A DNA stretch of 64,000 nt, taken from Cervus elaphus. Its lineage: Eukaryota > Chordata > Mammalia > Artiodactyla > Cervidae. Shown one piece after another: positions 61,613 to 64,000 of the stretch. The notes under the pieces were generated by a model that was given only the letters and a program-made list of their open reading frames with translations, was not told the origin of the DNA and searched no databases. Numbering within the stretch: the first letter of the stretch is position 1; every line of letters begins with the position of its first letter. The stretch covers positions 1 to 64,000 of the forward strand of contig NW_025316737.1 in the NCBI RefSeq assembly GCF_910594005.1, read 5' to 3'. The translations under genes and the position numbers were made by a program.

Positions 61613-64000
61613 TTGGCCCACGGAGCTCTTTCGTGTTGCTACAGTGACCTCAGGATCCCTCTAGCATTGAAACAGTGTTCTTGGGGTTTCTCTGGAGTGC
61701 CATCAAGGAAATCAAGGCTCCTTTCATGTGTGATGTACAACACGGAATTGCTCTGCACGCAGTGCAGGGGAATCGGGCCTCATCTCGCGGCGAGGGGGAA
61801 GTCTCATGGTTTTTCTCGAGTTGCGGCAGGAACCTGGGATATATTCTCGAGTTACGACGGGGATGGCCCTTCCACCCACGTGTTTCTTCAGCGACGTCAG
61901 GACTCCTGCCTTGTTGCGAGGGACCACTCTGGATTCTCCTCGAGGCTTGGCAGGGCAATTGGGACGCCTCTCCAGCTGAGGCGGGAGACCAAGTGTCCCT
62001 TTCCAAGTGCCACAGGAATCCTGGGACTCCTATCAAGTTTCACGAGGAGTCAGGCATCGTCTCCTTTGGAGGCACTGATCTCCGCGTACCTCTGGAGTTT
62101 TCAAAGGATGTGAGGCTATCGGTCGCGATGAGGTGGGGAACTAAGTCTTTCTCTGTGCTGTCCACAGGGGATTCAGACAACCTTTCATCCTGGGAGATGC
62201 AAAACGAGCCTGCATTCAAGTCACTGCAGGGATATCCGGCCTTATTTCGAGTCAGGGCATCGCGGTATCCATTCCACTTGAGGCCGCAAACTCAGGGTCC
62301 CTCTCACATACCTAGAGCTGAGAGAAGCCTCCTCTTGAGGTGCTTGTGGTAAGGTGGTATTCCTCTGGAGACGAAGCCAGGGACTAACCTCTCTTTTCGA
62401 GTTGATTTTTGGTCCACAGAGTACTTTCGTGTTGCTACAGTGACCTCAGGATCCCTCTATCCTTGAAACAGTGTTCTTGGGTTTTCTCTGGAGTGCCATC
62501 AAGGAAATCAAGGCTCCTTTCATGTGTGATGCGCAAGACGGAATTGCTCTGCACGCAGTACAGGGGAATCGGGCCTCATCTCGCATCGAGGGGGAAGTCT
62601 CATGGTTTTTCTCGAGTTGCGGCGGGAACCTGGGGTATATTCTCGAGTTACAACGGGGATGGCCCTTCCACCCACGTGTTTGTTCAGCCACGTCAGGACT
62701 CCTGCCTAGTTGCGAGGGACAACTCGGGATTCTCCTCGAGGCTTGGCAGGGCAATTGGAATGTCTCTCCAGCTGAGGCGGGAGACCAAGGGTCCCATTCC
62801 ACGTGCCACAAGAATCCTGGGACTCCTATCAAGTTTCACGAGGAGTCAGGCATCGTCTCCTTTGGAGGCACTGATCTCCGCGTACCTCTGGAGTTTTCAA
62901 AGGATGTGAGGCCTCCGGTCGCGATGAGGTGGGGAACTAGGTCTTTCTCTGTGGTCTCCACAGGGGATTCAGACATCCTTTCTTCTTGGGAGATGCAAGA
63001 CGAGCCTGCATTGAAGTCACTGCAGGGATATCCAGCCTTATTTCGAGTCAGGGCATCGCGGTGTCCATTCCCCTTGAGGCCGCAAACTCAGGGTCCCTCT
63101 CACATACCTAAAGCTGAGAGAAGCCTCCTCTTGAGGTGCTTGTGGTAAGGTGGTATTCCTCTGGAGTCGAAGCCAGGGACTAACCTCTCATCTCGAGTTG
63201 ATTTTTGGCCCTCGGAGCTCTTTCGTGTTGCTACAGTGACCTCAGGATCCCTCTAGCCTTGAAACAGTGTTCTTGGGGTTTCTCTGGAGTGCCATCAAGG
63301 AAATCAAGGCTCCTTTCATGTGTGATGTGCAACACGGAATTGCTCTGCACGCAGTGCAGGGGAATCGGGCCTCATCTCGCGACGAGGGGGAAGTCTCATG
63401 GTTTTTCTCGAGTTGCGGCGGGAACCTGGGGTATATTCTCGAGTTACGACGGGGATGGCCCTTCCACACACGTGTTTCTTCAGCGACGTCAGGACTCCTG
63501 CCTAGTTGCGAGGGACAACTCTGGATTCTCCTCGAGGCTTGGCAGGGCAATTGGGATGCCTCTCCAGCTGAGGCGGGAGACCAAGGGTCCCTTTCCAAGT
63601 GCCACAGGAATCCTGGGACTCCTATCAACTTTCACGAGGAGTCAGGCATCGTCTCCTTTGGAGGCACTGATCTCCGCGTACCTCTGGAGTTTTCAAAGGA
63701 TGTGAGGCTGTCGGTCGCGATGAGGTGGGGAACTAAGTCTTTCTCTGTGCTTTCCACAGGGGATTCAGACATCCTTTCGTCCTGGGAGATGCAAGACGAG
63801 CCTGCATTGAAGTCACTGCAGGGATATCCAGCCTTATTTCGAGTCAGGGCATCGCGGTGTCCATTCCACTTGAGGCCGCAAACTCAGGGTCCCTCTCACA
63901 TACCTAGAGCTGAGAGAAGCCTCCTCTTGAGGTGCTTGTGGTAAGGTGGTATTCCTCTGGAGTCGAAGCCAGGGACTAACCTCTCATCTCGAGTTGATTT
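61613..64000 (+). repeat. A-R-A triplet, copy 2 (u78-u80)
   Basis: u78 (61613), u79 (62409) and u80 (63205) duplicate the preceding triplet in tandem with the same 2388-bp length and no indel. The window ends at the last base of u80, so whether a third copy follows cannot be seen. The near-identity makes this the youngest amplification in view, or else an assembly duplication. Confidence 0.92.

Larger units (their letters stand above)
1..64000 (+). repeat. Tandem satellite array, 796-bp monomer (probable ruminant satellite I)
   Basis: The whole window is a head-to-tail array of a 796-bp unit in a single orientation. A landmark (TTGGTCCACGGAGC and variants) recurs at 343, 1138, 1933, 2720, 3516 and so on to 63205, giving 80 complete monomers after a 342-bp partial one. 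Spacing is 796 bp except for 795 bp in thirteen monomers and 787 bp in one. No unrelated sequence interrupts it. Each unit carries single landmarks in constant order, including GAGCTC, GGATCC, CTGCAG and GATATC, plus up to four CTCGAG sites. The unit is composed of diverged subrepeats of about 31 bp. That architecture is known for pecoran ruminant satellite I, which is pericentromeric heterochromatin; the family name and the organism are inferred, since no search was possible. Likely function is structural (centromere or pericentromere), not coding. Confidence 0.95.

Noticed and set aside
343..63944. Open frames of about 225, 166, 128 and 80 codons on both strands in almost every monomer
   Set aside because: They overlap each other on both strands, mostly start at TTG or GTG, show no domain, signal peptide or conserved motif, and are broken by the same substitutions and 1-bp deletions that mark ordinary satellite variation. 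No upstream signals or intergenic spacing support genes.
1..64000. CRISPR array or bacterial repeat system
   Set aside because: The repeats are contiguous with no unique spacers, the 31-bp subrepeats are diverged and adjacent, and there is no cas-like gene. The structure is that of a eukaryotic satellite.
1..64000. Alpha satellite or ribosomal DNA array
   Set aside because: The period is 796 bp with a 31-bp substructure, not 171 bp. No stretch looks like a 18S, 5.8S, 28S or 5S rRNA segment.

Overview
The whole 64-kb window is one uninterrupted, head-to-tail tandem satellite DNA array. I see no credible protein-coding gene, RNA gene, mobile element or CRISPR array. The repeat unit (monomer) is 796 bp. 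Using one fixed landmark (TTGGTCCACGGAGC and its variants), the window holds a 342-bp partial monomer followed by 80 complete monomers, u1 (at 343) to u80 (63205-64000), all on the same strand. Each monomer is built from about 26 diverged subrepeats of about 31 bp. This shows best where CTCGAG sites recur at 31-bp multiples. A 31-bp substructure inside a GC- and CpG-rich unit of about 0.8 kb is the known architecture of the pericentromeric 'satellite I' family of pecoran ruminants (caprine and cervid units of about 0.8 kb, bovine 1.715 satellite of about 1.4 kb). I therefore infer a ruminant genome, deer-like or sheep/goat/antelope-like, and a centromeric or pericentromeric position. The family assignment comes from architecture, not from a database match.

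Layout. 343-5901 (u1-u7): the most diverged monomers, with several private indels including a 9-bp deletion. 5902-11480: a 4-monomer higher-order repeat (HOR) present twice (offset 3183-3184 bp). 11473-19429: a block repeated at an offset of 4774 bp, with a near-identical monomer pair (u19/u20) between the copies and a hybrid monomer (u23) where one monomer was lost. 19430-28040: 3-monomer HORs repeated at 2386-2387 bp. 28040-40121: interleaved duplications at offsets of 3, 5 and 8 monomers. 40122-64000: four recognisable monomer classes, here called C, D, A and R, that run mainly in the order C-D-A-R (3184 bp), with expanded, contracted and hybrid versions, ending in a 3-monomer duplication (59225-61612 / 61613-64000) that is almost identical.

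The many open frames of about 225, 166 and 128 codons on both strands are by-products of a stop-poor satellite unit. They mostly begin at TTG or GTG, overlap each other on both strands, contain no recognisable domain and lose frame at each monomer because 796 is not divisible by 3. None is annotated as a gene. What the window does record is array evolution: unequal crossover and conversion junctions inside monomers, a contrast between an indel-rich left part (u1-u32) and a right part with 38 consecutive monomers of exactly 796 bp, and very recent segmental amplification at the right end. I looked for a new gene system and did not find one.
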